From: Amarolinea aalborgensis
Lineage (GTDB): Bacteria > Chloroflexota > Anaerolineae > SSC4 > Amarolineaceae
Direction: 5' to 3'
Assembly: GCF_900491745.1 (NCBI RefSeq)
Contig: NZ_UETR01000001.1
Coordinates: 434,001-498,000 of the forward strand
DNA length: 64,000 bases
Shown piece after piece: positions 56,669-64,000 of the stretch. Within the stretch, counting starts at the first letter, position 1. Each line of letters starts with the position of its first letter. The notes beneath the pieces are model-generated. The model searched no databases. It saw only the letters and a list, made by a program, of their open reading frames with translations, and was not told where the DNA came from. The position numbers and the translations under genes are program-made.

Positions 56669-58677
56669 CAGGCCCAAGTCGGATGGCGCGGCTGCGCGGG
56701 GTTGGGCTGCCAGTCCAATCCAACTCGCAGCGTTGGTTCCGCGTGCAGCCGTGGCATGGGCTGGCGCTGCTGCTGCTCCTGGCATTGGGCGTGCGCGCCT
56801 GGCAGTTGACCTTTCACAGCCTGTGGCTGGACGAGGCCTTCAGCCTGTTCTGGGCCAACAAGCCGGCCGCGACCATCGTGCGCGTTGGGTTGACTCTGAC
56901 CGAAGACAAGCATCCACCCCTCTACTACCTGCTCCTGCATGGATGGCTGCGTCTCTTCGGCGCGTCGGATGCCGCCGTGCGCGGCCTGGGGGTCGGCCTG
57001 GGCGCACTGGCTGTCTGGCCGACTTTTGGCCTGGGCCTGGCGTTGAATCGGCGCGCCGGCCGTGCTCGCCGCGGCGCGTGGTTGGCGGCCGTGCTGGTCG
57101 CCCTCAATCCGTTCTTGATTTGGTACAGCCAGGAAGTGCGCATTTTCATGCCGGCAACCACCTTCGGGCTTTGGGGCCTCTATGCCTGGCTGCGAGCCTT
57201 GTCGCCGACCCCTGCGCCTGGCCGCAAGCTGGCGACGCTTTTCTGGTATGCCCTGGCCGTCAGCGGCCTCTTGGCGGCCTGCTACAGTTACCTGTTTGCC
57301 GCGTTTCTGCTGCCGGTCGCCGGCCTGTGGCTGCTTGTGGAGAAAACGCCCGGCCGTCCAGTCCGGGATTGGCGCGCTTTTCTTCGCGACCTATGGCCCA
57401 GCGCCCTGGCTCTGCTGCTGATGGCTGCGCTTTTTGCGCCGTTGGCGCTGGCTGCGTGGCGGGTCAGCGGCGCAGAGGCTGCGCCAGGCGCGCCCTTTGC
57501 CAACCTGTTCGCCACACTGGCGCGCTTGCTGGCAGCGTACACCGTGCGCCAGGCGTCCTGGCCGCAGCCGCTGCTGGCGGCCGCGGTCATTGGCGCTGGG
57601 GGGCTGCTGCTGATTGGCCTCGCAGCCGCGCTGCGTCAGGATCGCCGCCGCGGCCTGCTGCTGCTGCTCTGGCTCGCGGTTCCGCTGCTGCTCGGCAATC
57701 TGCTCCAGGCTAAGGATGCCACTGTGTTTGCGGAGACGCGCTATTTCATCTTTCTGATTCCGGCCTTATGCCTGGCGTGGGCCGCCGGGTTGGATGCCAT
57801 CTGGCGCGCGCGGCCCTGGTTGGGGCGCGCGCTCACCGTCGGCTTTGTGGCCGTATTCCTGGCGGCGCTGCCCGCGCTGTGGTCGCATGACCCCGCGCTT
57901 CGACGCGAGGATTGGCGCACCGCGGCGCAGGTGGTCGGTCGCTACGCCACCGCGCAAGATGTGGTTGTCAATCATGTCAACTATACAGAGCTGGCGTTTG
58001 CGCGCTATTACCAGGGCGCGGCGCCGCGCCAGGCGCCCTTTGGCGCGGCTCTCGCGGATGAAAGCGCGGTCGAGGCTGGCCTCGACCCGCTGACCGGGGC
58101 CGACACCCTGTGGCTCGTCTTGTCGCACCAGGAGGGGATTGATCCGGCCAATCTGGTGCGCGCCTGGCTCGGTGGGCGCTTTCCGCTGGTTACTGAACTC
58201 TATCCGGCCGGCATTGCCATCCGCGCCTACGCCACGCAGTATCGGTTGACCGCGCTGCCGAGCGCGGCCAAGCCTGTGGATGGGCCAAGCCAGGCCAACG
58301 GCGCTGTTCGCCTGGCCGGCTGCCGCCTGGAGCCAGGCCCCGTGGCCGCGACGGACGATGCCATGCATCCGCCCAGCGGCTGGGCGCATGTCACACTCTA
58401 TTGGCAGGCCCTGGCTGCGCCCGCCGCCGATCACCTGGCGCGTGTACGCCTGGTGGATGCTGACGGTCAGGTGTGGGGCGAGAGCCTGGAGCGCGCGGAC
58501 AGCGCGCTGCACTTCTACCCCATGACGCGTTGGCGGCCGGGCGAGATCGTGCGCGATGATTATGATGTCAACCTCAACCCGCGCACACCGCCGGGCGCGT
58601 ATCGGGCGGCGGTGGCCCTGCTGGATGAGGCCGGCCCAGACGTGATGTGCGGCGTTGTGTCCGTGACCAACCGGTAA
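56665..58677 (+). CDS. GT39-like membrane glycosyltransferase
   Basis: The 670-residue protein has about ten or more hydrophobic segments and the family motif 'FHSLWLDEAFSLFWANKPA' with the acidic pair, then 'EDKHPPLYYLLLHGWLRLF', which is typical of PMT/ArnT-like enzymes (PF13231 type). A soluble C-terminal domain follows from about residue 490. The ATG overlaps the stop of the methyltransferase gene. It is a diverged cousin of the product at 53778-55835. Donor is probably a polyprenyl-phosphate sugar, which the GT2 enzyme downstream could provide. Confidence 0.85.
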   Translation: MTGPSRMARLRGVGLPVQSNSQRWFRVQPWHGLALLLLLALGVRAWQLTFHSLWLDEAFSLFWANKPAATIVRVGLTLTEDKHPPLYYLLLHGWLRLFGASDAAVRGLGVGLGALAVWPTFGLGLALNRRAGRARRGAWLAAVLVALNPFLIWYSQEVRIFMPATTFGLWGLYAWLRALSPTPAPGRKLATLFWYALAVSGLLAACYSYLFAAFLLPVAGLWLLVEKTPGRPVRDWRAFLRDLWPSALALLLMAALFAPLALAAWRVSGAEAAPGAPFANLFATLARLLAAYTVRQASWPQPLLAAAVIGAGGLLLIGLAAALRQDRRRGLLLLLWLAVPLLLGNLLQAKDATVFAETRYFIFLIPALCLAWAAGLDAIWRARPWLGRALTVGFVAVFLAALPALWSHDPALRREDWRTAAQVVGRYATAQDVVVNHVNYTELAFARYYQGAAPRQAPFGAALADESAVEAGLDPLTGADTLWLVLSHQEGIDPANLVRAWLGGRFPLVTELYPAGIAIRAYATQYRLTALPSAAKPVDGPSQANGAVRLAGCRLEPGPVAATDDAMHPPSGWAHVTLYWQALAAPAADHLARVRLVDADGQVWGESLERADSALHFYPMTRWRPGEIVRDDYDVNLNPRTPPGAYRAAVALLDEAGPDVMCGVVSVTNR

Positions 58678-58718
58678 CAATCAATGATAAACCAGACTCG
58701 AACCGCTGATGAGGTAGC

Positions 58719-59435
58719 ATGACCACGGTTTCAGTTGTTTTGCCCACCTATAATGAAAAAGATAACATCATTCCTTTGCTGGAGGCCGTGCTGCACAGCG
58801 CGCAGCATCCGACGAACGTGTGGGTCGTTGATGATCATTCGCCGGACGGCACGTGGCAGCTCGTGGCCGCGCGCGCGGCGTCTGATGCGCGCGTGCATCT
58901 GATTCACCGCACGGAGGAGCACGGGTTGACCAGTGCGATTGCCCGCGGGATTCACGACAGCGATGGCGACATCGTGGTCTGGATGGACTGCGATTTTTCG
59001 ATGCCGCCGGAGCGCATCCCCGCGCTGGTCAACGCCATTGTGGTTGACAGCGCGGATGTGGCGGTTGGTTCGCGCTATGTGCCGGGCGGCGCGGATGTGG
59101 GTCATTCGCTGATGGCGCAGGCCTTTAGCCGGGTCATCAACCTGGCGGCCAGTGTCTTGCTGGGCTTTGGCGTGCGCGACTACACCAGCGGCTTCGTTGC
59201 CGCGCGGCGCATCGTCTTCGATCGTATTGATTTGCGCGGCGACTACGGCGAATACTGCATTGATCTCCTGGTGCGCGCCCGGCGACAGGGCTGGCGCGTG
59301 GTTGAAGTGCCCTATTTGTGCGTCGAGCGACAAAGCGGTCAGTCGAAAACCGGCGCGACGCTGGTGGACTACGTTCGCCGCGGGCGCAACTATGTCGCTA
59401 CGATTGTGCGCCTGGCCCTGCGTCGCCGGGACTAA
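58719..59435 (+). CDS. Polyprenol-phosphate glycosyltransferase (DPM1-like GT2)
   Basis: The 238-residue enzyme has 'VSVVLPTYNEKDNIIPLLEA', 'VVDDHSPDGTWQL', the nucleotide-sugar metal site 'VWMDCDFSMPPERI' and 'DYTSGFVAARRIVFD', as in dolichol-phosphate mannosyltransferases. No C-terminal membrane anchor is visible, so it is the soluble form. It would make polyprenyl-phosphate sugar, the donor for GT39 enzymes. It follows the second GT39 gene by 41 bases. Confidence 0.9.
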   Translation: MTTVSVVLPTYNEKDNIIPLLEAVLHSAQHPTNVWVVDDHSPDGTWQLVAARAASDARVHLIHRTEEHGLTSAIARGIHDSDGDIVVWMDCDFSMPPERIPALVNAIVVDSADVAVGSRYVPGGADVGHSLMAQAFSRVINLAASVLLGFGVRDYTSGFVAARRIVFDRIDLRGDYGEYCIDLLVRARRQGWRVVEVPYLCVERQSGQSKTGATLVDYVRRGRNYVATIVRLALRRRD

Positions 59436-59538
59436 CCTGAAAACCGCCGCGGATGACCACGGATCGTCACAGATTGCCTGCGTTCATCCACGGTTGTCTG
59501 CCGAGCGCCTGGGCGATTAACTTGAAAACCGATGGTAT
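59436..59538. repeat. Spacer with GCCGCGGATGACCACGGATC-type repeat
   Basis: The region contains 'CCGCGGATGACCACGGATCG', an element type commonly dispersed between genes of such genomes, and 'TGAAAACCG' occurs at both of its ends (near 59438 and 59523). It separates the GT2 and aminotransferase genes. Confidence 0.35.
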
Positions 59539-59559
59539 TTGAGGAGTAAAAACGCAGAT

Positions 59560-60798
59560 ATGTTGAAACCACGTGAACTTTCTTTGGATGAGATGGGCGA
59601 CCTGGCCGACATTATTCCTGGGCCAGATCCCGAGCTAAAAGCAACGATTCGCGCCATCTCCCAATTCGAGGCGGATGTGACGCGGCCGATTATCCCGGTG
59701 TGTGAGCCAACCCTGACCGGCAACGAACTGAAGTACATCACCCAGGCCGTGGAGACGAACTGGATTTCATCCGCCGGCAGCTTCATCCGCGAGTTTGAGC
59801 GCAAATTCGCCGATCTCAGCGGCGCGCGCTACGGCGTGGCGTGCGCCAACGGCACAGTCGCGCTGCACCTGGCGCTGGCGACGCTGGGCTTGGAGCCTGG
59901 GGATGAGGTCATCATTCCAACCTTCACCATGATTGCCACCGCCAACGCCGTGACCTACTGCGGCGGCCGGCCGGTGCTGGCCGATGCCGAGCCGTGCACG
60001 TGGAACATGGACTTGAACCAGGTGGAGGATCGCATCACACCGCGCACGCGCGCAATCGTGCCGGTGCACACCTACGGCCACCCCGTGGATATGGACGCCT
60101 TGCGTCAAATCGCGGACCGTCACGGCCTGTTGGTGTTCGAAGATGCGGCCGAAGCGCATGGCGCGCGCTACAAGGGGCGGCCGGTGGGCAGCCTGGGCGA
60201 CGCCGCCTGCTTCAGTTTCTACGGCAACAAGATCATTACCACCGGCGAAGGCGGCATGGTCACCACGAACAACGAGCAGATTGCGCGCCTGGCCTGGAAC
60301 CTGCGCGACCACGCGTTCAGCCACGAGCGCCACTTCTGGCACAAGTTCATCGGGTTCAACTACCGCATGACCAACATGCAGGCTGCCATTGGTCTGGCGC
60401 AGACGGAACAGCTCGAAAAATTCGTGCAGATGCGCCGCGCCAACGCGGCCTACTATTCTGCGCTTCTCGCCACCGTGCCCGGCATCACCACCCCGCCCGA
60501 AGCCGACTGGGCGATGAACGTCTACTGGATGTACGGCATCTTGGTGGACGAGAAGGCCTATGGCATGAACCGCGATCAACTGCGCCGCGCGTTGGCCGAG
60601 CGGGGCATTGAAACGCGCACCTTCTTCATCCCCATGCACTGCCAGCCGGTTTACTTCGATCAGTATCGCGGGCAGCGCTTCCCGGTGGCCGAAGACCTGT
60701 GCCGCCGCGGCTTCTACCTGCCGAGTGCATCCAGCCTGACGCGGGCCGAAATTGAACGGGTGGTCAGGACGATTCGCGAGGTGAGGGCGAGGGCCTAG
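59560..60798 (+). CDS. DegT/DnrJ/EryC1-family sugar aminotransferase
   Basis: The 412-residue PLP enzyme shows 'GTVALHLALATLGLEPGDEV', 'EDAAEAHGARYKG' and the PLP lysine in 'FYGNKIITTGEGGMV', then 'NYRMTNMQAAIGLAQTEQL'. These enzymes transfer an amino group to a keto-sugar nucleotide. An N-terminal segment of about 50 residues precedes the conserved domain. The ATG at 59560 follows GAGGAG by 13 bases. It closes the glycosylation cluster, which suggests that an amino sugar is part of the product. Confidence 0.9.
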   Translation: MLKPRELSLDEMGDLADIIPGPDPELKATIRAISQFEADVTRPIIPVCEPTLTGNELKYITQAVETNWISSAGSFIREFERKFADLSGARYGVACANGTVALHLALATLGLEPGDEVIIPTFTMIATANAVTYCGGRPVLADAEPCTWNMDLNQVEDRITPRTRAIVPVHTYGHPVDMDALRQIADRHGLLVFEDAAEAHGARYKGRPVGSLGDAACFSFYGNKIITTGEGGMVTTNNEQIARLAWNLRDHAFSHERHFWHKFIGFNYRMTNMQAAIGLAQTEQLEKFVQMRRANAAYYSALLATVPGITTPPEADWAMNVYWMYGILVDEKAYGMNRDQLRRALAERGIETRTFFIPMHCQPVYFDQYRGQRFPVAEDLCRRGFYLPSASSLTRAEIERVVRTIREVRARA

Positions 60799-60972
60799 CG
60801 TCTGCGGCCCTGGCTCAGGTCGCATGCACGCCAGCGCTGCGCAGGCTGACGCTGACTGTCAGGGCCGCATGGCAACATGACAGCATCAACGACTGCGAGC
60901 GGGAACGGCCGGCGCTTATCGGCCTCAGGAAAAAGGCGCCGTTCGCCCCCGCTTGCAGGCTAGATTTCGCAA

Positions 60973-61001
60973 TTGACAAGCTGATGCACCTATGCTACAC
61001 T
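60973..61001 (+). promoter_or_regulatory. Promoter of the argC leader
   Basis: A perfect TTGACA at 60973-60978 and TACACT at 60996-61001 are 17 bases apart, with TGC just before the -10 box. Transcription would begin near 61008, 250 bases before argC. The DNA between the aminotransferase stop (60798) and this promoter shows no gene. Confidence 0.8.
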
Positions 61002-61056
61002 TTGACCCATCTGCGGCCCAGCGCGCAGACAGGTTCAGTCAAGGATTGATGCACGC

Positions 61057-61101
61057 ATGATAGTTCAGATTCCCTCCCCTAGGAGCCCACGGAGGTCGTA
61101 G
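61057..61101 (+). CDS. Putative Arg-containing leader peptide of argC
   Basis: The frame reads MIVQIPSPRSPRRS and a TAG. Three of its fourteen residues are Arg, in codons AGG, CGG and AGG at 61081-61095, and AAGGA lies 11 bases before the ATG. The Arg codons overlap the strand that pairs with the region before the terminator, as expected where ribosome stalling for lack of charged tRNA-Arg would change folding. The peptide is short and could be a chance frame in G+C-rich DNA. Confidence 0.4.
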   Translation: MIVQIPSPRSPRRS

Positions 61102-61178
61102 CCGGACGTTAAGTCTGGGTAAGCGCGTTTTGGGCCACTCCCAGGGTGGGGATCAACGGTGTGTCACGGTCAAACGAT

Positions 61179-61203
61179 AGCTCTCCAGGCGGAGAGCTTT
61201 TTT
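61179..61203 (+). terminator. Intrinsic terminator in front of argC
   Basis: AGCTCTCC at 61179-61186 pairs perfectly with GGAGAGCT at 61191-61198 across an AGGC loop and is followed by six T residues (61198-61203). It is located between the leader promoter and argC. Confidence 0.9.
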
Positions 61204-61257
61204 GTTGCCCAAAAACAGGGGCGCGGTTAGCAACGCAGGGTTAAGGACAAAGTCAGG

Positions 61258-62283
61258 ATGATTCGAGTTGGCATCGCCGGCGCGACCGGCTATACGGGAT
61301 TTGAGTTGGTGCGAATTTTACGCCGCCATCCAGAGGTGCAGTTAGCCTGGTTGACGTCAGAATCGAACGCGGGCGGCCGCTTGAGCAGCGTCTTCCCCTG
61401 CCCGTGGGACGATGAACTGCTGCCGCTGGAACAGGCGCTGCGCCAGCGTCTCGACGAGGTGGATGTGGTGTTCCTGTGCCTGCCCCACGCCGCTTCGATG
61501 GAGGCCGTGGCGCAGGTCATCGCGGCGGGCGTCAAGGCGATTGACTTGAGTGCGGATTTCCGTCTGCGTGATGCGGCGGTGTATCAGCGCTGGTATGCCC
61601 ATCCCCACACCCAGGCGCAGCTCCTGGCGGAGGCGGTCTACGGCTTGCCCGAGATGTACCGGGACGCAGTGGCCGCGGCGCGGCTGATTGCCAACCCCGG
61701 CTGCTATCCCACGAGCGTGATTCTCGCCCTGGCGCCCCTGGCGCGCGCCGGCCTGCTGCGCGGACGCGTGATCGCGGACAGCAAGTCGGGCGTCAGCGGC
61801 GCGGGGCGCGGGCTGAGGTTGAGCAGCCATTTTGTCGAAGCCAACGAAAACTTCTCGCCCTACAGCATCGGCCGCCAGCATCGCCATCTCCCTGAAATGG
61901 AAGAGCAGTTGACCGCGCAGGCGCGCTCGGCCCCGGCCGCGTTCCAGGTGATCTTTTCGCCGCACCTGCTGCCGGTCAACCGGGGCATTCTGAGCACCCT
62001 GTATGTGGAATTGCCGAAGAAGCTCAGCGGCGACGCGCTGCTCAGCCTCTACCGCGACGCGTACGGGCACGAGCCGTTCATCCACCTCCTGGGCTTGAAC
62101 CAGGTGGCGACGCTGCGGCACACCGTCGGCAGCAACCGCTGCGCCATTGGCCTCAGTCCGCAGGCCGACAACCTGCTGATCGTGACCAGCAGCATTGACA
62201 ATCTGCTCAAAGGCGCCAGCGGGCAGGCAGTGCAAAACATGAACGTCATGTGGGGCCTGCCGGAGACGACGGCGCTGTTGTAG
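61258..62283 (+). CDS. argC: N-acetyl-gamma-glutamyl-phosphate reductase
   Basis: The 341-residue enzyme has the NADP-binding 'IAGATGYTGFELVRIL', the catalytic Cys in 'IANPGCYPTSV', 'ADSKSGVSGAGRG' and the active-site His in 'FSPHLLPVNRGILST'. It reduces N-acetylglutamyl phosphate to the semialdehyde. It starts the argC-argB-argD run and lies behind the leader with its terminator. The LysY homologue of the LysW-dependent lysine pathway is related; the order and ArgB features favour arginine. Confidence 0.94.
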   Translation: MIRVGIAGATGYTGFELVRILRRHPEVQLAWLTSESNAGGRLSSVFPCPWDDELLPLEQALRQRLDEVDVVFLCLPHAASMEAVAQVIAAGVKAIDLSADFRLRDAAVYQRWYAHPHTQAQLLAEAVYGLPEMYRDAVAAARLIANPGCYPTSVILALAPLARAGLLRGRVIADSKSGVSGAGRGLRLSSHFVEANENFSPYSIGRQHRHLPEMEEQLTAQARSAPAAFQVIFSPHLLPVNRGILSTLYVELPKKLSGDALLSLYRDAYGHEPFIHLLGLNQVATLRHTVGSNRCAIGLSPQADNLLIVTSSIDNLLKGASGQAVQNMNVMWGLPETTALL

Positions 62284-62350
62284 TGCAAAGTGCATAGTAC
62301 AAGGTGCGAAGTGCGCCGACATGCTTTGCACTTTGTATTTTGCACTGGCT
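62283..62350. repeat. Imperfect inverted repeat AGTGCAAAGTGC... / ...TTTTGCACT in the argC-argB spacer
   Basis: AGTGCAAAGTGCATAGTAC near 62283-62301 and the reverse-complement-like TTTGCACTTTGTATTTTGCAC near 62326-62347 match at about 18 of 23 positions. This GTGCAAAGTGC-rich text looks like an intergenic repeat. It would form a hairpin between argC and argB in the message. Confidence 0.5.
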
Positions 62351-62387
62351 ACTCCACGTTCGAGCTTTTTGGGGAGAGGGGCAGTTG

Positions 62388-63173
62388 ATGAGTCAACAAA
62401 AACCGGTCGTGGTGATCAAGATTGGCGGCAACGAGATTGACGACGCAGGGTTCCTGGGCCGGTTCGTAGCCGCGGTGCACCGCGTGCAAGCGGAAAGTCT
62501 GCCCGTGATCGTGCACGGCGGGGGTAAGGAAATTGCCGATCTGCATCAGCGCCTGCAAGTGCCGTTCGAGATGGTGCAAGGGGTGCGTGTGACCAGCGCG
62601 GAGAGCCTGCGCCTGGTAGAAATGGTGCTGAGCGGCCTGGTCAACACACGCGTGGTGCGCTGGCTGGTCAACCACGACATCGAGGCCATCGGCTTGACCG
62701 GGGTGGATGCCGGCCTGGTGCAGGTGACGCGCTGGCGGCCCAACGATGTGGACCTGGGCTATGTGGGCAAAGTCACGGCCGTGCGCGCGGCGCCCCTGCA
62801 GCGCCTGCTGGCCGCAGGCTTCGTGCCGGTCATTTCACCGGTGTCGCTGGGCGAGGACGGCCAGACCTATAACGTCAACGCCGATCATGTCGCCGCCGCG
62901 CTGGCGCACGGTCTGCAGGCCAGCCGCCTGGTCTTCGTCACCAACGTGCCTGGCGTGCTGGTGGCCGGGCGCGTGGTGCGCGCGTTGACAGTGGCGCAGG
63001 TCGAGGAGATGATTGACGAAGGCCTCATTTTTGGAGGCATGATTCCCAAGGTGCGCAGCGCCATCGAAGCTGTCGCGGCCGGCGTTTACCAGGCCGTCAT
63101 CACCGACCTGGATGGCCTGGCGCAGGCCGGCGGCACCATCATCCTCAATGGAACGATGAATTCGGAACGCTGA
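62388..63173 (+). CDS. argB: N-acetylglutamate kinase
   Basis: The 261-residue kinase has 'VVVIKIGGNEIDDAG', 'VIVHGGGKEIADLHQ', 'VQGVRVTSAESLRLVEMVL', 'TYNVNADHVAAALAHGL' and 'GGMIPKVRSAIEAV'. It phosphorylates N-acetylglutamate in the second step of arginine synthesis. The ATG at 62388 follows GGAGAGGGG. It lacks the N-terminal helical extension of about 20 residues present in arginine-inhibited kinases, so it is predicted to be insensitive to arginine, and control would lie elsewhere. Confidence 0.93.
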   Translation: MSQQKPVVVIKIGGNEIDDAGFLGRFVAAVHRVQAESLPVIVHGGGKEIADLHQRLQVPFEMVQGVRVTSAESLRLVEMVLSGLVNTRVVRWLVNHDIEAIGLTGVDAGLVQVTRWRPNDVDLGYVGKVTAVRAAPLQRLLAAGFVPVISPVSLGEDGQTYNVNADHVAAALAHGLQASRLVFVTNVPGVLVAGRVVRALTVAQVEEMIDEGLIFGGMIPKVRSAIEAVAAGVYQAVITDLDGLAQAGGTIILNGTMNSER

Positions 63174-63213
63174 AGGCTGAATAAGAACTACAAAACTGAC
63201 GAAAAGGCTTTCC

Positions 63214-64000
63214 ATGGACGACATCATTCAGATGGAACACGACTATCTCTTGCAAGTCTATTCCCGGCCCGACATTGTTTTCACAGACGGCCGCGGCTCC
63301 ACGCTCTACGACAGCCGCGGCCGCGCGTACCTGGACTGTGCGGCGGGCATTGCAGTCAACGCGTTGGGCTATGCGGACCCCGAGCTGACCGAAGTCGCGC
63401 AGCAGGCTGCGGCTGGGCTGTGGCATGTCAGCAATCTTTATCACACCGCGCCGGCCGTGCGCCTGGCCAGGCTGTTGGTCGAGACGAGCGGTTTTGCGCA
63501 GCGCGTCCATTTCAGCCTGTGCGGGGCCAGCGCCAACGAAGGCGCGCTCAAGTTCGCCCGCAAATATGCGCGCACGCGGCACGGCGAGGGCAAGTTCCAC
63601 ATCGTGTCCTTCAGCAATGCCTTCCACGGCCGTCTCTTTGGCTCGCTGGCGGCAACGCCTCGTCCGAAGTACCAGCAGGCCTTTGAGCCGCTGATGCCCG
63701 GCGTGCGCGTGGCTGAGTTCAACAGCCTGCCCAGCGCCGCGGCCGCCATCCAGGACGATGTGTGCGCGGTGATCGTAGAGCCGCTGCAGGGCGAGGGCGG
63801 CATCCATGCGGCGACGCCCGCGTTTCTGCAGGGACTGCGTGACCTGTGCGATGCGCACGACGCGCTGTTGATCTTCGACGAAGTGCAGTGCGGCTTGGGA
63901 CGCACTGGTGCGCTGTGGGCCTGGCAAGACTGCGGCGTGGCGCCCGACCTGCTCACCAGCGCCAAACCGCTGGCCGGCGGCCTGCCCATGGGCGCGATCC
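63214..64000 (+). CDS. argD: Acetylornithine aminotransferase (partial, runs off window)
   Basis: The frame starts at the ATG at 63214 and stays open to the window end, 262 codons long so far. It shows 'DCAAGIAVNALGYADPEL', 'FHGRLFGSLAAT', 'AVIVEPLQGEGGIHAATPAF', 'LIFDEVQCGLGRTGALWAWQ' and the PLP lysine in 'LTSAKPLAGGLPMGAI'. The phosphate-binding loop reads 'FSLCGASANEGALKFARKYA', where most ArgD proteins have 'NSGAEANE', so the first residues of the motif are unusual. It is the third arginine gene in a row, 40 bases after argB. Related class-III aminotransferases are possible. Confidence 0.88.
   Translation, partial: MDDIIQMEHDYLLQVYSRPDIVFTDGRGSTLYDSRGRAYLDCAAGIAVNALGYADPELTEVAQQAAAGLWHVSNLYHTAPAVRLARLLVETSGFAQRVHFSLCGASANEGALKFARKYARTRHGEGKFHIVSFSNAFHGRLFGSLAATPRPKYQQAFEPLMPGVRVAEFNSLPSAAAAIQDDVCAVIVEPLQGEGGIHAATPAFLQGLRDLCDAHDALLIFDEVQCGLGRTGALWAWQDCGVAPDLLTSAKPLAGGLPMGAI

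Larger units (their letters stand above)
61008..61204 (+). ncRNA. argC leader RNA, candidate transcription attenuator
   Basis: The segment starts at a strong promoter and ends at an intrinsic terminator 54 bases before argC, so argC expression needs readthrough. It can form an early hairpin, TCTGCG (61010-61015) with CGCAGA (61024-61029). A long-range stem joins 61068-61079 (GATTCCCTCCCC) to 61144-61154 (GGGTGGGGATC), and an inner stem joins CCCA (61086-61089) to TGGG (61131-61134). A small hairpin CCGGAC/GTCTGG lies around 61102-61118, then comes the terminator. It contains a 14-codon reading frame. No known riboswitch consensus fits. It could instead be an independent small RNA. Confidence 0.6.

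Noticed and set aside
61049..61060. Alternative leader frame ATG CAC GCA TGA
   Set aside because: Three codons are too short to matter, and its start lies only a few bases from the AAGGA site.
61100..61180. T-box riboswitch before argC, because of 'AGGGTGG' at 61143-61149
   Set aside because: The rest of the T-box consensus (ACCGCG) and the stem I specifier-loop features are absent, so only a chance 7-base match remains.
61008..61204. 6S RNA or SRP RNA
   Set aside because: The ends do not pair with each other as in 6S RNA and no 'GGAAGCAGC' SRP core is present; the position in front of argC with a terminator fits a leader better.

Overview
The window is G+C-rich (about 60% by eye), densely coded bacterial DNA with no rRNA, tRNA, CRISPR array or insertion sequence that I can recognise. 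Gene content and style suggest an uncultured or little-studied Chloroflexota, perhaps Anaerolineae-like. The signs are lipobox lipoproteins, a very long fused ribosomal-protein cluster, stand-alone CHAT and carboxypeptidase-regulatory-repeat proteins, and type II toxin-antitoxin pairs. This placement is inference; no phylogeny was run.

Layout. 1-5.3 kb: the 3' end of a secreted-type protein, a GH3 N-acetylhexosaminidase lipoprotein, and an amino-acid ABC permease with a binding protein that carries two almost identical tandem domains. 5.4-6.8 kb: two paralogous RelE-type toxin-antitoxin pairs with clear promoters. 6.9-11.3 kb: acyl-CoA metabolism (a divergent acyl-CoA dehydrogenase with an APH-like kinase, then a classical acyl-CoA dehydrogenase) around a histone-H1-like protein. 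11.4-16.3 kb: a cold-shock protein/RRM bicistron, EF-P, a C-terminal processing protease, a protein with thirty CxxC motifs and a small membrane protein.

16.4-39.9 kb is one continuous str-S10-spc-alpha supercluster: rpsL, rpsG, fusA, tuf, rpsJ through rplO, secY, adk, map, rpmJ, rpsM, rpsK, rpsD, rpoA, rplQ, truA, rplM, rpsI. A strong promoter precedes rpsL, a second precedes tuf, and a stable hairpin follows rpsI. infA is absent from its usual place between map and rpmJ.

39.9-53.3 kb is accessory: an acetyltransferase, an SDR, then an ECF sigma factor and zinc-finger anti-sigma candidate. Next come a convergent TPR-CHAT protease, a divergent unknown protein, a Kelch lipoprotein-like surface protein, and two proteins built of carboxypeptidase-regulatory-like repeats, one with a GH-A-like barrel. 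53.7-60.8 kb encodes a membrane glycosylation set (two GT39-like transferases, a methyltransferase, a DPM-like GT2, a DegT aminotransferase). 61-64 kb holds argC-argB-argD. They are preceded by a leader with its own strong promoter, a 14-codon Arg-containing reading frame and an intrinsic terminator, which I read as a candidate arginine attenuator.

The two most interesting units are this argC leader and the sigma/anti-sigma/CHAT-protease locus.
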